NCBI GenBank assembly: GCA_028716765.1
Contig: JAQUPC010000131.1
Coordinates: 1-5,305 of the forward strand
DNA length: 5,305 nucleotides
From: Alphaproteobacteria bacterium
GTDB taxonomy: Bacteria > Pseudomonadota > Alphaproteobacteria > UBA9219
Reading direction: 5' to 3'
Shown here: positions 5,151 to 5,305 of the stretch, piece by piece
Position numbering within the stretch: the first letter of the stretch is position 1
Layout: the number at the start of each line of letters is the position of its first letter
Position numbers and translations under genes: made by a program
The notes under the pieces: generated by a model
Database searches by the model: none
Told to the model about the DNA's origin: nothing
Seen by the model: only the letters and a program-made list of their open reading frames with translations

Positions 5151-5305
5151 TTAGTTAACCTTAACGTCCACGCGGTCCATATCGCCGGAGGGAACGTTAG
5201 CGCCAAGGGCTCGGACGTCTATGCGGCCGCTCGATATGCCCTTGTTGGTCAGATAATCGCGCACGGCCAGCGCCCTTGCGAGCGACAGGCGCCGCGCCTC
5301 GCGCG
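5151..5305 (-). CDS. 3' end of an OmpA-family protein gene, truncated by the window edge
   Basis: The minus-strand frame ending in TAA (complement of 5151-5153) is open to the right edge and encodes the last 50 residues of a protein. The visible part reads REARRLSLARALAVRDYL, then TNKGISSGRIDVRALGAN, and ends MDRVDVKVN. This is the end of an OmpA C-terminal (OmpA/MotB-like) domain: the Ser/Arg-Ala helix, a turn before Gly-Ile, an Arg-Ile-Asp-Val strand, the Ala-x-Gly turn, and the final Arg-Val-Asp-Val strand. Such domains usually contact peptidoglycan in the periplasm. The N-terminal part, which would show a signal peptide, lipobox or barrel, is outside the window. The gene is followed by a double hairpin and is probably not co-transcribed efficiently with the PEP-utiliser gene 185 bp downstream. 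Confidence 0.85.
   Translation of the reverse strand, partial: REARRLSLARALAVRDYLTNKGISSGRIDVRALGANVPSGDMDRVDVKVN

Noticed and set aside
1..5305. CRISPR array, tRNA, rRNA or insertion sequence
   Set aside because: No regularly spaced direct repeats, cloverleaf pattern, rRNA stretch or transposase frame was found.

Overview
The window looks like chromosomal DNA from an alphaproteobacterium. The support is a moderately GC-rich host background, an RluC-type pseudouridine synthase, and two cell-envelope proteins whose OmpA-like C-termini resemble those I associate with Rhodospirillales-type genomes. This placement is by recognition only, with no rRNA or phylogenetic marker, so genus and order stay open.

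Layout from left to right: (i) the first 25 codons of a minus-strand small gene leaving the window at position 1; (ii) a complete minus-strand RluA-family 23S rRNA pseudouridine synthase, probably rluC (190-1206); (iii) a 230-bp divergent intergenic region with a bulged hairpin, a perfect 8-bp interrupted dyad and a plus-strand promoter candidate; (iv) a plus-strand exported protein (1437-2753) with a signal peptide, a long helical section, an Ala/Pro-rich linker and a degenerate OmpA-like C-terminus; (v) a tail-to-tail junction of only 19 bp; (vi) a minus-strand 730-residue protein (2773-4965) that joins a receiver-like N-terminus to the phosphohistidine swivel and PEP/pyruvate-binding barrel of the PPDK/PEP-synthase/Enzyme I superfamily, with no ATP-grasp domain; (vii) a 185-bp intergenic region with a promoter candidate, two adjacent small dyads and a double hairpin; (viii) the last 50 codons of a minus-strand OmpA-family gene entering from the right edge. 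No gene-free stretch exceeds 300 bp.

The genes do not form one operon. rluC and the small left-edge gene share a strand with a 112-bp gap. The exported protein stands alone on the plus strand. The 730-residue gene is separated from the upstream OmpA-type gene by the double hairpin and has its own promoter candidate. No functional link between these genes can be shown from the sequence.

The 730-residue protein is the main item of interest. It keeps a candidate phospho-histidine (His309), PEP-contact arginines (Arg425, Arg490), a metal-ligand Glu (Glu600) and the catalytic Cys (Cys678), but has Ser623 where the family usually has Asn. Its receiver-like domain keeps the phospho-acceptor Asp (Asp63) but seems to lack the conserved Lys. 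Its gene is clearly AT-richer at the 5' end than its neighbours. A PEP-driven signalling protein is a reasonable but unproven reading.
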